From: Gammaproteobacteria bacterium
Lineage (GTDB): Bacteria; Pseudomonadota; Gammaproteobacteria; Thiohalomonadales; Thiohalomonadaceae
DNA length: 64,000 nt
Reading direction: 5' to 3'
Assembly: GCA_003252455.1 (NCBI GenBank)
Contig: QKED01000046.1
Span: 1 to 64,000 of the forward strand
Shown in pieces: positions 27,003-35,891 of this stretch; within the stretch, counting starts at the first letter, position 1; every line of letters starts with the position of its first letter. The position numbers and the translations under genes were made by a program. A model generated the notes under the pieces. It saw only the letters and a list, made by a program, of their open reading frames with translations, ran no database searches and had not been told where the DNA came from.

Positions 27003-27917
27003 ATGGACAACGTCATCCTCCAATCCGGTCTGTTGATCCTGTGTGGTGTGGCCTGGCGCATCCTGCGTCCCCAGGGGCTCGACGCCGATGCGCTACGGCT
27101 GAATCTCACCGGGCTGGTCTACCATCTGCTGCTACCGGCGCTGGTGCTCAAGGTGCTCTGGCTCGCCCCCATCGGCCTCGACACCCTGCGTATCGCCCTG
27201 TTGGCCAACGCCGCGGTGCTGCTCGGCATGGGGGCCTGCTGGCTGCTGCTGCGCCTGCTCCCCGTCGCGCGTCCGATCCAGGGGGCGCTGCTGCTCGCCT
27301 CCGCCTTTCCCAATGCCACCTACCTGGGGCTGCCGGTGCTGGAGAGTGTGTTGGGGCCCGACGGACGCCACATCGCCATCCAGTTCGACCTCTTCGCCTG
27401 CACCCCGCTCCTGCTCACCCTCGGTATCCTGGTGGCGGTGCGCTATGGTGAGGGCAACACGCAGCCCTCGTTGTTCAAGAGCCTGTTGCGGGTGCCGCCA
27501 CTCTGGGCCGCGCTGGCCGCGGTGCTACTCAACCTGCTGCACCTGCCGATGCCTGCGCTCATCGACGGGCCGCTGGAGCTGCTCGGTGGCGGGGTGATCC
27601 CGCTGATGCTCTTCTCCCTCGGTCTCGGCCTGCGCTGGAGCAGCCAGTGGCGACGCTATATCCTGCTGGCACTGCCGATCCTCGTGATCGTGCTGCTGCT
27701 CACCCCCTTCCTGGTCTGGCAGTTGGCCGAGCTGGTGGGGCTGATGGGGGCCGCACGCATCGGTGTGGTGTTGGAGGCGGCCATGCCGAGCATGGTCCTC
27801 GGGATCGTGCTGTGTGACCGCTACCGGCTCGATACCACCCTCTACGCGATCCTCGTCACCCTCACTACGGCAGGTTCCCTCATCACCCTGCCCCTTTGGT
27901 ACGGATGGTTACTATGA
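27003..27917 (+). CDS. AEC (auxin efflux carrier) family transporter
   Basis: The 304-residue protein has about ten transmembrane helices and AEC-family patterns such as AFPNATYLGLPVLESVLG (conserved NxxxxGxP-type motif) and an internal GGGVIPLMLFSLGLGL. Bacterial members export organic acids such as malate, but the substrate here cannot be told. The ATG directly after yjbQ was chosen over a longer frame overlapping yjbQ. Its stop overlaps the next start as ATGA. Confidence 0.87.
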   Translation: MDNVILQSGLLILCGVAWRILRPQGLDADALRLNLTGLVYHLLLPALVLKVLWLAPIGLDTLRIALLANAAVLLGMGACWLLLRLLPVARPIQGALLLASAFPNATYLGLPVLESVLGPDGRHIAIQFDLFACTPLLLTLGILVAVRYGEGNTQPSLFKSLLRVPPLWAALAAVLLNLLHLPMPALIDGPLELLGGGVIPLMLFSLGLGLRWSSQWRRYILLALPILVIVLLLTPFLVWQLAELVGLMGAARIGVVLEAAMPSMVLGIVLCDRYRLDTTLYAILVTLTTAGSLITLPLWYGWLL

Positions 27918-28267
27918 CGATGCAAAGACTCTGTGCGCTGGACGAACTCACCCCGGGCCTGGGGCGTGAGTTCACCCTGGAGAGCGACGAGGGGGCGGCC
28001 GAGGCCTTTGTCCTACGCCAGGGCGACGGGGTGGTCGCCTACCTCAACCGCTGTCCGCACATCGGTGTCGGGCTCAACTGGAAGCCGGGTCACTACCTCG
28101 ATCCCAAGGGGCAGGTGATCGAGTGCGCCATGCACGGGGCGCAGTTTCGTATCGAGGATGGCGCCTGTCTGCGCGGTATGTGTCACGGTGAAGGGTTGGA
28201 GCCTGTCGCGGTGGAGCTGCGTGGTGTCGAGGTGTGGGTGCCGACAGAGCTCCCCCCGACGTGCTAG
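27914..28267 (+). CDS. Rieske [2Fe-2S] domain protein
   Basis: The 117-residue protein is a single Rieske domain with cluster-binding motifs CPHIG and CAMHGAQF (two Cys and two His). It resembles the small ferredoxin subunits of dioxygenases and nitrite reductase NirD. No signal peptide is seen, so it is cytoplasmic. No oxygenase gene is adjacent, so its electron partner is unknown. Translation is coupled to the AEC transporter by an ATGA overlap; an in-frame GTG 18 bases upstream was not used. Confidence 0.88.
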   Translation: MTMQRLCALDELTPGLGREFTLESDEGAAEAFVLRQGDGVVAYLNRCPHIGVGLNWKPGHYLDPKGQVIECAMHGAQFRIEDGACLRGMCHGEGLEPVAVELRGVEVWVPTELPPTC

Positions 28268-28345
28268 ACTGCACCCCATTCCACCTGTTTCCAGCCGTTC
28301 CGGTAGCCCCGGAGACGCCGATCTTGACCCAAAGAGAGTGACGGC

Positions 28346-28942
28346 ATGGCAGTCATGCGCCCGATACTGACCCTCCTCCTGCTCACCTTCGCCCTGGGCC
28401 TACGGGCCGAGGTCGCCTACGTGGACGACACCCTGCGGGTGCTAGTGCGCTCGGAGCCGGACAGTCGCAAGAACCCGGTTACCACCATCGTCAGCGGCGA
28501 TCGCGTCGAGATCCTCGAACGCAAGGGCGAGGATGACGTAAAGATCCGCACCGCCGACGACGAAGAGGGGTGGGTCAAGGAGCGCTACCTCACCACCGAG
28601 GTACCGCCCCGTGCCCAACTGGGGATGCTCCAAGAGCAGCACACCCAGTTGCAGGCGGAGTTGGCCAAGGCCAAGGCCGACAAGCAGCGCCTCGGCGAGA
28701 CCGCCGCCAGTCAGTTGGCCGAGCTGGAGGCCCTACGCACCCAGCTGGCCCTGGTGGGCCGCGAGCGCGATACCCTCGTCCATGCCAGCCAGGCGAAGGA
28801 GCAGGGTAAGGAGGAGGAGCTGCGCAATATCGTGCTGGCCATCGCCGGGGCGCTGCTGTTCCTCTTCACCCTGGGCTATGTGCTCGGCGTACGCAAGGTG
28901 CGCCGTCAGGTGCGTGAGCGCTTCGGAGGGATGGAGGTGTAG
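28346..28942 (+). CDS. SH3-domain membrane protein (TIGR04211/YgiM-like)
   Basis: The 198-residue protein has a signal sequence (about 1-20) and a bacterial SH3 domain (about 22-88, with TLRVLVRSEPDSRKNPV and GWVKERYL). A coiled coil (about 95-160) and one C-terminal transmembrane helix (about 165-182, ending in a basic tail) follow. This order matches YgiM/TIGR04211 proteins of unknown function, which sit in the inner membrane with the SH3 domain in the periplasm. A terminator follows. Confidence 0.87.
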   Translation: MAVMRPILTLLLLTFALGLRAEVAYVDDTLRVLVRSEPDSRKNPVTTIVSGDRVEILERKGEDDVKIRTADDEEGWVKERYLTTEVPPRAQLGMLQEQHTQLQAELAKAKADKQRLGETAASQLAELEALRTQLALVGRERDTLVHASQAKEQGKEEELRNIVLAIAGALLFLFTLGYVLGVRKVRRQVRERFGGMEV

Positions 28943-28969
28943 GCGCGCCGCGCGACCACCCCTAAACAG

Positions 28970-28995
28970 AACGGGGCGCCTAGGCGCCCCGTTTT
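28970..28995. terminator. Bidirectional terminator between convergent SH3 and GST genes
   Basis: A near-perfect palindrome (AACGGGGCGCC / GGCGCCCCGTT) makes an 11-base-pair stem with a 2-base loop and is followed on the plus strand by TTTT. It lies between two convergent stops, so it probably ends both transcripts, with the better T run on the plus strand. Confidence 0.85.
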
Positions 28996-29014
28996 GCGTC
29001 ATGGCGATACGGCG

Positions 29015-29671
29015 CTATCCCCCCATCGCGCTGGCGAAGTACCCGCCGTTCATCTCCACGAAGCCGCGGTAGAGGTCGGGGAACTCCGGTACCACGGAGT
29101 CGATCACGCTCTGGCGCGCCAGCAGCTCCTCGCTCCATTGGGCGAGCTTGGGTAGGCCGTCGAGCAGGCCCATGGGCAGCCAGCTTTCGAGCAGGTTCAG
29201 GCGCATGAAGATGGGGGCGCTGGCGATATCGACCAGGGCCAGGGCCGCGCCGTTGAACAGTGGGCCGGCGAGCTGCGTCTCCAGTGCCTCCAGGTGGCCG
29301 CGCAGGGTCTTGCGCGCCTGCAGGTGCGCCTCCTCCTCCTTGGCCGTGGCCAGTTTGAACTGCTCCATCAGCAGGTTGGAGCTGAACTCGATCCAGGCGC
29401 GGTTGCGCGCCTTGGTGAGCGGATCGAGCGGGTGCAGCGAGGGCGGGTGTACCTCGTCCAGATACTCCATGATCACCGCCGACTCGAACAGCACCTCGTC
29501 CCCCACCTTGAGCACCGGTACCTTGCCCAGCGGTGAGATGGCCTTGAACCACGCCGGTGGCTCCTTGAGGTTGATGTACTCGATGTCGAACTCGACCCGC
29601 TTTTCGTGGAGCAGGATCACCGAGCGCTGCACGAAGGGGCAGATCTTGAAGCTGATGAGTTGCGGTTTCAT
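29015..29671 (-). CDS. Glutathione S-transferase family protein
   Basis: The 218-residue protein has an N-terminal thioredoxin-like domain (SFKICPFVQRSVI with a Cys in the active-site position; SPLGKVPVL with the cis-Pro; ESAVIMEYLDE for glutathione binding). An all-helical C-terminal domain follows. The Cys suggests an omega- or beta-like enzyme able to carry out thiol transfer. Substrate unknown. GGAGA precedes the ATG; a GTG-type extension of 11 codons was not used. Confidence 0.9.
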   Translation of the reverse strand: MKPQLISFKICPFVQRSVILLHEKRVEFDIEYINLKEPPAWFKAISPLGKVPVLKVGDEVLFESAVIMEYLDEVHPPSLHPLDPLTKARNRAWIEFSSNLLMEQFKLATAKEEEAHLQARKTLRGHLEALETQLAGPLFNGAALALVDIASAPIFMRLNLLESWLPMGLLDGLPKLAQWSEELLARQSVIDSVVPEFPDLYRGFVEMNGGYFASAMGG

Positions 29672-29744
29672 GGGTTCTCCGCTGGCAGATGAGATTAGCG
29701 TCACATCATAGGCAGGGGGGAGGGTCGTGGCAAATCACCCCATG

Positions 29745-29941
29745 CAGGGCAAGCGCACACGTTGCCCAAAATGGCCGAGGTCTAGCCACGCTAGGCACAG
29801 AGAACGCGGAGATTGGCGGGTATTGGCGTACGGGCAAGGCGGCCCACGTAGCGGAGGCGTGCGCGTCGACAGCCAATTGCGCCCGCGCTGTACCTCTACG
29901 TCTTCACCGAGCCTCTGTGGCAAAAGTATGCGCTTGCCCTG
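29745..29941. repeat. Intergenic element bounded by a 13-base perfect inverted repeat
   Basis: CAGGGCAAGCGCA (29745-29757) and its exact complement TGCGCTTGCCCTG (29929-29941) flank about 170 bases with no credible gene. CCCATGC-like sequence touches the left arm and recurs just outside the right arm. The interior includes GGCACAGAG- and CCTCTGTGG-like pieces similar to repeats near 50.0 and 53.2 kb. The element fills most of the 383-base gap between the GST and subtilase genes. It may be a small non-autonomous mobile element. Confidence 0.55.
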
Positions 29942-30054
29942 TCGCCCCATGCGTATCCTGTCGCTAGGTAGCGGATGGACCGTGGGGGCGTCAGCCCCGT
30001 GACCGTTCGTAATCCAGCTGCACGCCTCTGTAGCCCCTGGGGTACCATGGGCCT

Positions 30055-32232
30055 ATGGATGCCCCCTCCCCGCGCCTGCTCTGGGTCGTGCTCGCCCTGC
30101 TGCTGTTCGCCTCTGCGCCGTGCGCCGAGGAGCGGCTCATCGTGCGCCTGCGCGACAGTCAGGGGCAGGCGACCCTCGACCCCGACCTGACCCTCTACCT
30201 GGCGCAACGGGGCAGCCGTGGCGTGGCCATCTACCGGATCCGTGACGGGCTCAGTGCCGAGGCGTCGGCGGCGCTCTATCGGCGCCTGGCGCTCAACCCC
30301 GCGGTGCACTGGATGGAGTCGGATCAGCGCATCGTCGGTCCGCAGGCCGCCACCGCCACTCCCCCCGGCTACCCCACCCCTTGGCAGGGCACTCTGCGCC
30401 TCGATCAGGCTTGGGGCTACAGCGGCGATTGCCGTGGTGTGATCGTCGCCATCGTCGACTCCGGGGTGGACAGCGACCACCCCCAACTGGCCAGACAACT
30501 CTGGCAAAACCGCGACGAACTGGCCGGTAACGGCATCGACGACGACGGCAACGGCTACGTGGACGATGTGCATGGTTACAATGCCATCGACCTGAGCGGT
30601 AGCCCGGAGGACGACTACGGCCACGGTACGCGCATCGCCGGGCTCATCGGCGGCAGCCTGGGGGGCGAGGGGGTGGGCGTCTGCCACCAGGCCTATCTGC
30701 TCCCGCTGAAGTTTCTCGATGGCGGCGGCAGTGGCTACCTTACCGACGCCGAGGTGGCCTATACCTACCTGCTCGACCTGCAGCAGCGCCACCCCGAGTA
30801 CCACTATGTGGTCAACAACTCCTGGGCCAGCAGCAGTCGGCTGTCACTGCAGCTGCTCATGCAGGAGGCGGAGGCGGTGGGGATGCTGCAGGTCCACGCC
30901 GCCGGGAATCAGGCGCAGGATACCGACACTCAACCGGTCTTTCCCGCCAACCTCGCCCGCGACAGCCTCAGTCACGTGGCGGTGGCGGCCGTGGCCGGTG
31001 ACGCCGAGGCGGGTTGGACGCTGGAGGGGCAGAGTAACTGGGGGGCCGCCGGGGTGACACTCGCCGCCCCCGGCAGTCACATCGTCACCAGCCAGCTCGG
31101 TGGTGGCTACGCCACCGACACCGGCACCTCCATCGCCACCGCCATCGTCTCCGGCCTCGCCGCCCTGCTCTGGAGTCATAACCCACAGCTCAGCGCCGCC
31201 GAGGTGCGTGCCCTGTTGGAGACCTACATCCAACCTCAAGCGGCCCTGGTGGGCAGGGTGCGTGCCCCCGGCTTCAGCGATGCCGAGGCACTGCTGCGCA
31301 ACAGCGCCGCGGTGCCGCCCCTGCTCGAAACCCTGGCGCTCGACGCCGATCCCGTCACCCTCCGTGGCCTGCATCTGTCCGGCCTCGACTGGCTCTTCCT
31401 GGACGGTACGCAGCCGCTGGCGGTGCACGCCGTCAACGACCAAGAGGTACAGATCGCCGACGCGCGACAGCTCCGATGTGGCTATCTCAACGTCGCCACC
31501 CCGACGAGCACCGGCCCTGGACTCTACCTCGATCTGGTCCCTCAGCCCCCCCAGGGGCTCGTGCTGACCCCCGTCAATCCCGGCTGGCGCCTCACCTGGG
31601 AGCCGCAGATGGGGGGCTCGGGTGTGGTGGTGGAGCGTCTGGGGGGGGATGGTGCCTATCGTGAACAGGCGCGCAGTGAGGGGGAGGGGCCCTTGACCCT
31701 GACGGGATTGACGGGGGGGGAGCGTCTGCGTGTCAGCACCTTGGTGCGCTGCCTCGGCCGTGATGGTGTGAGCGCCATTGAGCGCACCTCCGCCCCCGTG
31801 CTGCTGGAGGTGCCGGATCAGGGCGTGGCCGAGGTGAGTGCCTGCAGCAACCACTGCGATGCGCGCTGCTTTATCGCCACCGCCGCCTACGGCTCACCCA
31901 TGGCCCCGCATGTGCGTCTGCTGCGGGAGTTTCGCGATCGCCTGCTGCTGAGCCACCCCCCCGGGCGTTGGCTGGTGGCGCAGTACTACGCGCTCTCGCC
32001 CCCCTATGCGCGCCAGATCGCCGCCGACCCGGGTCTGCGTCGCCTCACCCGCCTGGCCCTCTGGCCACTGGTCGCCAGCGTCTGGTTGCTCATCGGTGTG
32101 GGCCCTTGGCCACCGCTGCTCTTGGCCAGCGCCCTCGGCCTGCTGCTCTACCGCTTGCGATGTGCCAGGGTCGTTGGTGAGAGTGTGCCGCTTGCGCGCC
32201 TGGGCGCCGGTGACGCTTCGGCGGACGCTTAG
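30055..32232 (+). CDS. Subtilisin-like (S8) serine protease with CFI-box C-terminal region
   Basis: The 725-residue protein has a signal peptide (about 1-24) and an S8 catalytic domain. The triad is Asp135 (VDSGVDSDH), His190 (GHGTRIAG) and Ser359 (GTSIATA, in place of GTSMATP), with the oxyanion Asn285 (HAAGNQ). A middle region of about 400-590 includes fibronectin-like strands. At 605 the [10 protein letters not shown] box begins, followed by [10 protein letters not shown] and a YY..SP pattern, and two hydrophobic segments (about 660-705). This CFI-box C-terminus is found on secreted proteins and may help anchoring or sorting. It is likely exported. The ribosome site is weak. Confidence 0.9.
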   Translation: MDAPSPRLLWVVLALLLFASAPCAEERLIVRLRDSQGQATLDPDLTLYLAQRGSRGVAIYRIRDGLSAEASAALYRRLALNPAVHWMESDQRIVGPQAATATPPGYPTPWQGTLRLDQAWGYSGDCRGVIVAIVDSGVDSDHPQLARQLWQNRDELAGNGIDDDGNGYVDDVHGYNAIDLSGSPEDDYGHGTRIAGLIGGSLGGEGVGVCHQAYLLPLKFLDGGGSGYLTDAEVAYTYLLDLQQRHPEYHYVVNNSWASSSRLSLQLLMQEAEAVGMLQVHAAGNQAQDTDTQPVFPANLARDSLSHVAVAAVAGDAEAGWTLEGQSNWGAAGVTLAAPGSHIVTSQLGGGYATDTGTSIATAIVSGLAALLWSHNPQLSAAEVRALLETYIQPQAALVGRVRAPGFSDAEALLRNSAAVPPLLETLALDADPVTLRGLHLSGLDWLFLDGTQPLAVHAVNDQEVQIADARQLRCGYLNVATPTSTGPGLYLDLVPQPPQGLVLTPVNPGWRLTWEPQMGGSGVVVERLGGDGAYREQARSEGEGPLTLTGLTGGERLRVSTLVRCLGRDGVSAIERTSAPVLLEVPDQGVAEVSACSNHCDARCFIATAAYGSPMAPHVRLLREFRDRLLLSHPPGRWLVAQYYALSPPYARQIAADPGLRRLTRLALWPLVASVWLLIGVGPWPPLLLASALGLLLYRLRCARVVGESVPLARLGAGDASADA

Positions 32233-32244
32233 GAGCCCCACCCT

Positions 32245-33018
32245 TCACCTCGCCTCGGGCCGCCGCCCCGCATACCAGCGCCAGCCGTTCTCGTACAGCA
32301 CCTGCCGTGCCCCGGCCTCGCCGAGGGTCTCGACTACCAGCGTGAGGTCATCGTCGCGGTAGGGGCGGGGTGCTCGGGTCGAGGGGAGGTCGGTGCCGAA
32401 CATGAGTGCCTCGGGGTTTACCGCATGGATCGCCTGCAGGGTGGCCGGGATCGGCAGGTCGCCACGGGCGAAGCCGCACGCCTTGACCCGTGCACCCCGC
32501 TCCACCAGGCGCAGCAGCTCACCGAGCCCGGCCTGGGTGAGGCCCAGGTGGTCGATGCAGACGGCGGGTAGGCGTGCCAGGCGCGGGCCGAGCTCGGTGA
32601 GCAGGGTCGCGTCGAGGTAGAACTCCACATGCCAGCCGGCCAGGGCGTGGACGCGCGTGGCCATGCGTTCGAGCTGGTCGAGCCCCGCGGAGCCGCCGCG
32701 CTTGAGGTTGAAGCGCAGGGCACGCACGCCGCTGGCGTCGAGGGCGCGGATCTCGGTATCGCTCACCTCGGCGGGGAGCTGGGTGACGCCGAAAAAGCCG
32801 GGACCGAGGGCGGCGAGGGCGGCACGCAGGTAGCCCTGGTCGAAGCCCTGGAAGGAGCCGGAGACGACCGCCCCGCCACGCAGGTCGTAGGCGCTCAGGC
32901 GCGTCCGATAGTCGGCGACGGTGAAGGGGGCGGGGAGGAAGCCCTGGTTGGGGATGAGTGGATGGGCCGGGTCGATGATGTGCAGGTGGGCATCGAACAG
33001 GGGGAGGTCGGCGAGCAT
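32245..33018 (-). CDS. Amidohydrolase-family (COG3618-like) metal-dependent hydrolase
   Basis: The 257-residue protein is a TIM-barrel amidohydrolase. The metal-binding HxH is in FDAHLHIID (residues 11 and 13), with a His in CIDHLG and the catalytic Asp in FGTDLPS. The length and motifs fit the amidohydrolase-2 family, which includes lactonases and decarboxylases, but the substrate cannot be assigned. It is the only gene between the protease and the rnf cluster and is convergent with the protease gene. Confidence 0.85.
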   Translation of the reverse strand: MLADLPLFDAHLHIIDPAHPLIPNQGFLPAPFTVADYRTRLSAYDLRGGAVVSGSFQGFDQGYLRAALAALGPGFFGVTQLPAEVSDTEIRALDASGVRALRFNLKRGGSAGLDQLERMATRVHALAGWHVEFYLDATLLTELGPRLARLPAVCIDHLGLTQAGLGELLRLVERGARVKACGFARGDLPIPATLQAIHAVNPEALMFGTDLPSTRAPRPYRDDDLTLVVETLGEAGARQVLYENGWRWYAGRRPEAR

Positions 33019-33086
33019 GGGCGGCTCCTGCGTCCGGGCGGATGAGGGCCATGATGGAGGCGCACGGGGGGCTTGTCGAGCACTGC

Positions 33087-33107
33087 GGTCCGGCCTGGGG
33101 CCGGACC
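33087..33107 (-). terminator. Hairpin at the end of the rnf operon
   Basis: GGTCCGGCC and GGCCGGACC form a perfect 9-base-pair stem with loop TGG, 11 bases downstream of the rnfH stop. No T run follows on the minus strand, so termination may be weak or Rho-assisted. Confidence 0.5.
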
Positions 33108-33117
33108 TTACGGGGGC

Positions 33118-33384
33118 TCAGTCGTCGTCGAGCTTGCGCTTGGCCGAGTTGTCTTCGGCGTCGATGGGTACGTAGATCTCGACGCGGTCACCCTCGGTGA
33201 CGCCGTCGGTGAGCTTCTTGATCACGCCGAAGATGCCCACCTTTTGCGTCTCCAGGTCGATGTTGGGGAAGCGCTTGAGGATGCCGGAGTGTTCGATCAC
33301 CTGCTGTACGGTGCTCCCGTCCGGGACCTCCAGCTTGAGCCAGACCTGCTCTTCGAGGTCGGCATAGGCGACACCTACGTTCAT
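33118..33384 (-). CDS. rnfH: RnfH family protein
   Basis: The 88-residue protein belongs to the RnfH/UPF0125 family of ubiquitin-like fold proteins (VGVAYADLEEQVWLKLEVP, IFGVIKKLTDGVTEGDRVEIYVPI as patterns). Relatives are encoded beside rnf in Azotobacter and Rhodobacter and beside ratA elsewhere. The exact role is unclear. It is the last gene of the operon, 2 bases after rnfE, which supports a link to Rnf rather than to the ratA-type locus. Confidence 0.9.
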   Translation of the reverse strand: MNVGVAYADLEEQVWLKLEVPDGSTVQQVIEHSGILKRFPNIDLETQKVGIFGVIKKLTDGVTEGDRVEIYVPIDAEDNSAKRKLDDD

Positions 33385-33386
33385 GT

Positions 33387-34121
33387 TCAGGCCCCCTTGG
33401 TTTGTTGGGCCGCCGCGGCACGGCGTGCGGCGAGGCTACGGTCGATCATGCGTTTGCCTACCAGGAGGAAGCCGAGGGCGATGAAGCCGCCGGGGGGCAG
33501 GATCATCAGCAGGAAGCCAGCGTAGTCCGGGATCAGCGTCAGCTCCATGAAGTGGAAGGCGTCGCCCATCAGCAGCGAGGCGTTGGCGAACAGGGTGCCG
33601 CTGCCGATGATCTCGCGCACGCTGCCGAGGATCACCAGGGCCATGGTGAAGCCGAGCCCCATCATCAGTCCGTCGAGGGCAGAGGGGAGCACATTGTTGC
33701 GCGAGGCGAACGACTCCATGCGCCCGAGGATGGCGCAGTTGGTGACGATGAGCGGGATGAACAGGCCGAGCACTTTGTGCAACTCGTGGACCCAGGCATT
33801 CATCGCCATGTCGACCAGGGTGACGATGGCGGCGATGAGCAGGACGAAGACCGGGATGCGCACCTCGGCGGTGATGATGCCGCGCAGCATGGAGATCACC
33901 AGCGCGGAGGCGACCAGCACGAAGGTGGTGGCGAGCCCCATGCCGAGGCCGTTGGTGGCGCCGCTGGTGACCGCGAGCAGCGGGCAGAGGGCGAGCATCT
34001 GGGCGAAGACGACGTTGTTGTCCCAGATGCCGTCACGGATGATGCGCATCCAGTCGGTCTTGGGGGCAGACGGGGCCTGCTCGACGACCTCGGTCTGCGG
34101 ATCGGCAGTGGCTTCACTCAT
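33387..34121 (-). CDS. rnfE: Rnf electron transport complex subunit RnfE
   Basis: RnfE is a six-helix inner-membrane subunit of the Rnf complex, which couples electron transfer between ferredoxin and NAD to ion movement. The 244-residue protein has the family stretches NNVVFAQMLALCPLLAVTSG, LIVTNCAILGRMESFASRN, and LGSVREIIGSGTLF. The conserved Cys in ALCPLL and in VTNCAIL are kept; with RnfA they bind an iron-sulfur centre in the membrane. The first 25 residues are a polar extension. It overlaps rnfG by 8 bases. Confidence 0.95.
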   Translation of the reverse strand: MSEATADPQTEVVEQAPSAPKTDWMRIIRDGIWDNNVVFAQMLALCPLLAVTSGATNGLGMGLATTFVLVASALVISMLRGIITAEVRIPVFVLLIAAIVTLVDMAMNAWVHELHKVLGLFIPLIVTNCAILGRMESFASRNNVLPSALDGLMMGLGFTMALVILGSVREIIGSGTLFANASLLMGDAFHFMELTLIPDYAGFLLMILPPGGFIALGFLLVGKRMIDRSLAARRAAAAQQTKGA

Positions 34122-34800
34122 GGCGCGGCTCCGGCTTGGATTGTGACGGGGAGTCGCCCTCGGCCTGGGCCGTGGGCTCGCTGTGTAACAGGGTCTGCTG
34201 GTTGGCTTGGAACAGTTTCAGCCCCTTGGTCACCGCCAACACCACGGCCCGCGGGGTGATGGTGGCGCCACTGAACTGGTCGAAGATGCCGCCGTCCTTC
34301 TTCACCTTCCACTTCTCCTCCGGTGGGTTGCCTAGGGAGCGCCCGTCGAAGTCGAGGATCCAGTGGGTACGCGCGACCTCGATCTTGTCGCCGAGGCCGG
34401 GGGTCTCGGCATGGGAGAGGACGCGCACGCCGAGTACGGTACCGTCGGCCTTGAGGCCCATCAGACAGACCACCGGACCGGCGTAGCCGACGGCGCTGGT
34501 CTCGAAGGCGACGGCGATCACCGTGCCCTCTTTGCGTGCACGGTAGACGGTGGTCTTCTCGCCGTTGTTGTCGATGACGATGGCGTCGGCGAGCAGGTCG
34601 TTGTCGTGCGTGGCCGGGTCGATCACCTGGCTCAGGTTGGCGGTGAGGTCTTCGGCCTTGCGCGCGGCGATGGCGTCGCGCGTCTCGACCTCGCCCACCA
34701 CCAGCAGCGAGCTGGCGAGCAGGGCGATCATGCCGAGCAGCATGGTGTGATAGGCGGGCCGCTGGCGGTAACTGGGTTCGACGCTACCTTTGTGGCTCAT
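34114..34800 (-). CDS. rnfG: Rnf electron transport complex subunit RnfG
   Basis: RnfG is a periplasm-facing flavoprotein of the Rnf complex with one N-terminal membrane helix (about 20-38). The 228-residue protein carries the flavinylation motif SGATIT at 177-182, in which Thr is covalently bound to FMN by ApbE, here at the consensus position. The long Gln/Ser/Glu-rich C-terminal tail (after about 200) is variable. It overlaps rnfD by ATGA and rnfE by 8 bases. No apbE is in the window. Confidence 0.95.
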   Translation of the reverse strand: MSHKGSVEPSYRQRPAYHTMLLGMIALLASSLLVVGEVETRDAIAARKAEDLTANLSQVIDPATHDNDLLADAIVIDNNGEKTTVYRARKEGTVIAVAFETSAVGYAGPVVCLMGLKADGTVLGVRVLSHAETPGLGDKIEVARTHWILDFDGRSLGNPPEEKWKVKKDGGIFDQFSGATITPRAVVLAVTKGLKLFQANQQTLLHSEPTAQAEGDSPSQSKPEPRHE

Positions 34801-35891
34801 GACCGCCCCTCCTTCTCACTGTCGTAGTTCAAGGGTTTGCCCTGGCGGTCACGCCCGTAGATGCGTGGCCGTGTGTAGTGGTCGATCACCGGGGTGGCGG
34901 CATTCATCAGTAGCACGGCGAAGGCGACCCCCTCGGGGAAGCCGCCCCAGGTGCGGATGATGAACACCAGCAGACCGCAGCCGGCACCGAAGACGATCTG
35001 CCCGAGGCGACTGCTCGGCGAGGTGACCATGTCGGTGGCGATGAAGAAGGCGCCGAGCATCAGCGCGCCGGTGGTGAGGTGGAACAGCGGGCCGGCGTAG
35101 CGCTCGGCGTCGACCAGGTGCAGGAGGGTGGCGGGGAGGGCCACGGCGAGCAGCATGCTCACGGGGATCTCCCAGGTGATGACCTTCTTGTAGAGCAGCC
35201 AGAGACCACCGAGCAGCACCAACAGGGCGGAGGTCTCGCCGAGGGAGCCGCGCAGGGAGCCGAACAGGCCGTCGATGAAGCTGTAGACCTCGGGGGCGGA
35301 GCTGCTCACGCCGATACCCTGGGTGAGGGCGGTCTTGATGTGGCCGAGCGGCGAGGCACCGGTGACGCCGTCGATGGCGGCGCCGCCGAAGGTGATCGCG
35401 AGCGATTCGGCCAGCGAGGGGGCCGCCGCACTGTGCAGTGGGGCGATGTCGGGCCAGGTGGTGAGCTGCAGCGGGAAGGCGATGAGTAGCATCACACGCC
35501 CGAGCATGGCCGGGTTGAACAGGTTGTTACCCAGCCCGCCGAAGATGTGCTTGCCCACCAGGATGGCGAACAGGCCCCCCACCACGCCGACCCACCAGGG
35601 GGCCCAGGGCGGCAGGGTCATGGCCAGCAGGATGCCGGTGAGCAGGGCAGAGCCGTCACCCAGGGTGGGGCCTACCGGGCGTCCCACCAGGCGCAGGGCA
35701 AAGGCCTCGCCGACGAGGGTCGCGGCCAGGGTGATGAGGACCAGCCACAGGGTGGGCCAACCGAACATATAGATGCCGAAGAGCAGGGCGGGGACCAGGG
35801 CCAGGATCACCGTCCACATGATCTCGCCTACGCCACCGGGGGCGTGGGCGTGGGGGGCGGTCACCGGCGCTGGGGCGGCGGGGGATTTCAT
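34797..35891 (-). CDS. rnfD: Rnf electron transport complex subunit RnfD
   Basis: RnfD is a polytopic inner-membrane flavoprotein homologous to NqrB. The 364-residue protein has about nine helices and family patterns GKHIFGGLGNNLFNPAMLGR, FFIATDMVTSP, and GFPEGVAFAVLLMNAATP. The FMN-attachment motif reads DGVTGASPL, with Ser180 where the usual residue is Thr. Serine is chemically able to accept the flavin phosphate, but this change is worth noting. It overlaps rnfC and rnfG by 4 bases each (ATGA). Confidence 0.95.
   Translation of the reverse strand: MKSPAAPAPVTAPHAHAPGGVGEIMWTVILALVPALLFGIYMFGWPTLWLVLITLAATLVGEAFALRLVGRPVGPTLGDGSALLTGILLAMTLPPWAPWWVGVVGGLFAILVGKHIFGGLGNNLFNPAMLGRVMLLIAFPLQLTTWPDIAPLHSAAAPSLAESLAITFGGAAIDGVTGASPLGHIKTALTQGIGVSSSAPEVYSFIDGLFGSLRGSLGETSALLVLLGGLWLLYKKVITWEIPVSMLLAVALPATLLHLVDAERYAGPLFHLTTGALMLGAFFIATDMVTSPSSRLGQIVFGAGCGLLVFIIRTWGGFPEGVAFAVLLMNAATPVIDHYTRPRIYGRDRQGKPLNYDSEKEGRS

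Noticed and set aside
29689-29967. A 92-codon open frame between the GST and subtilase genes
   Set aside because: No ribosome site, odd composition, and it overlaps the 13-base inverted-repeat element; no family is recognised.
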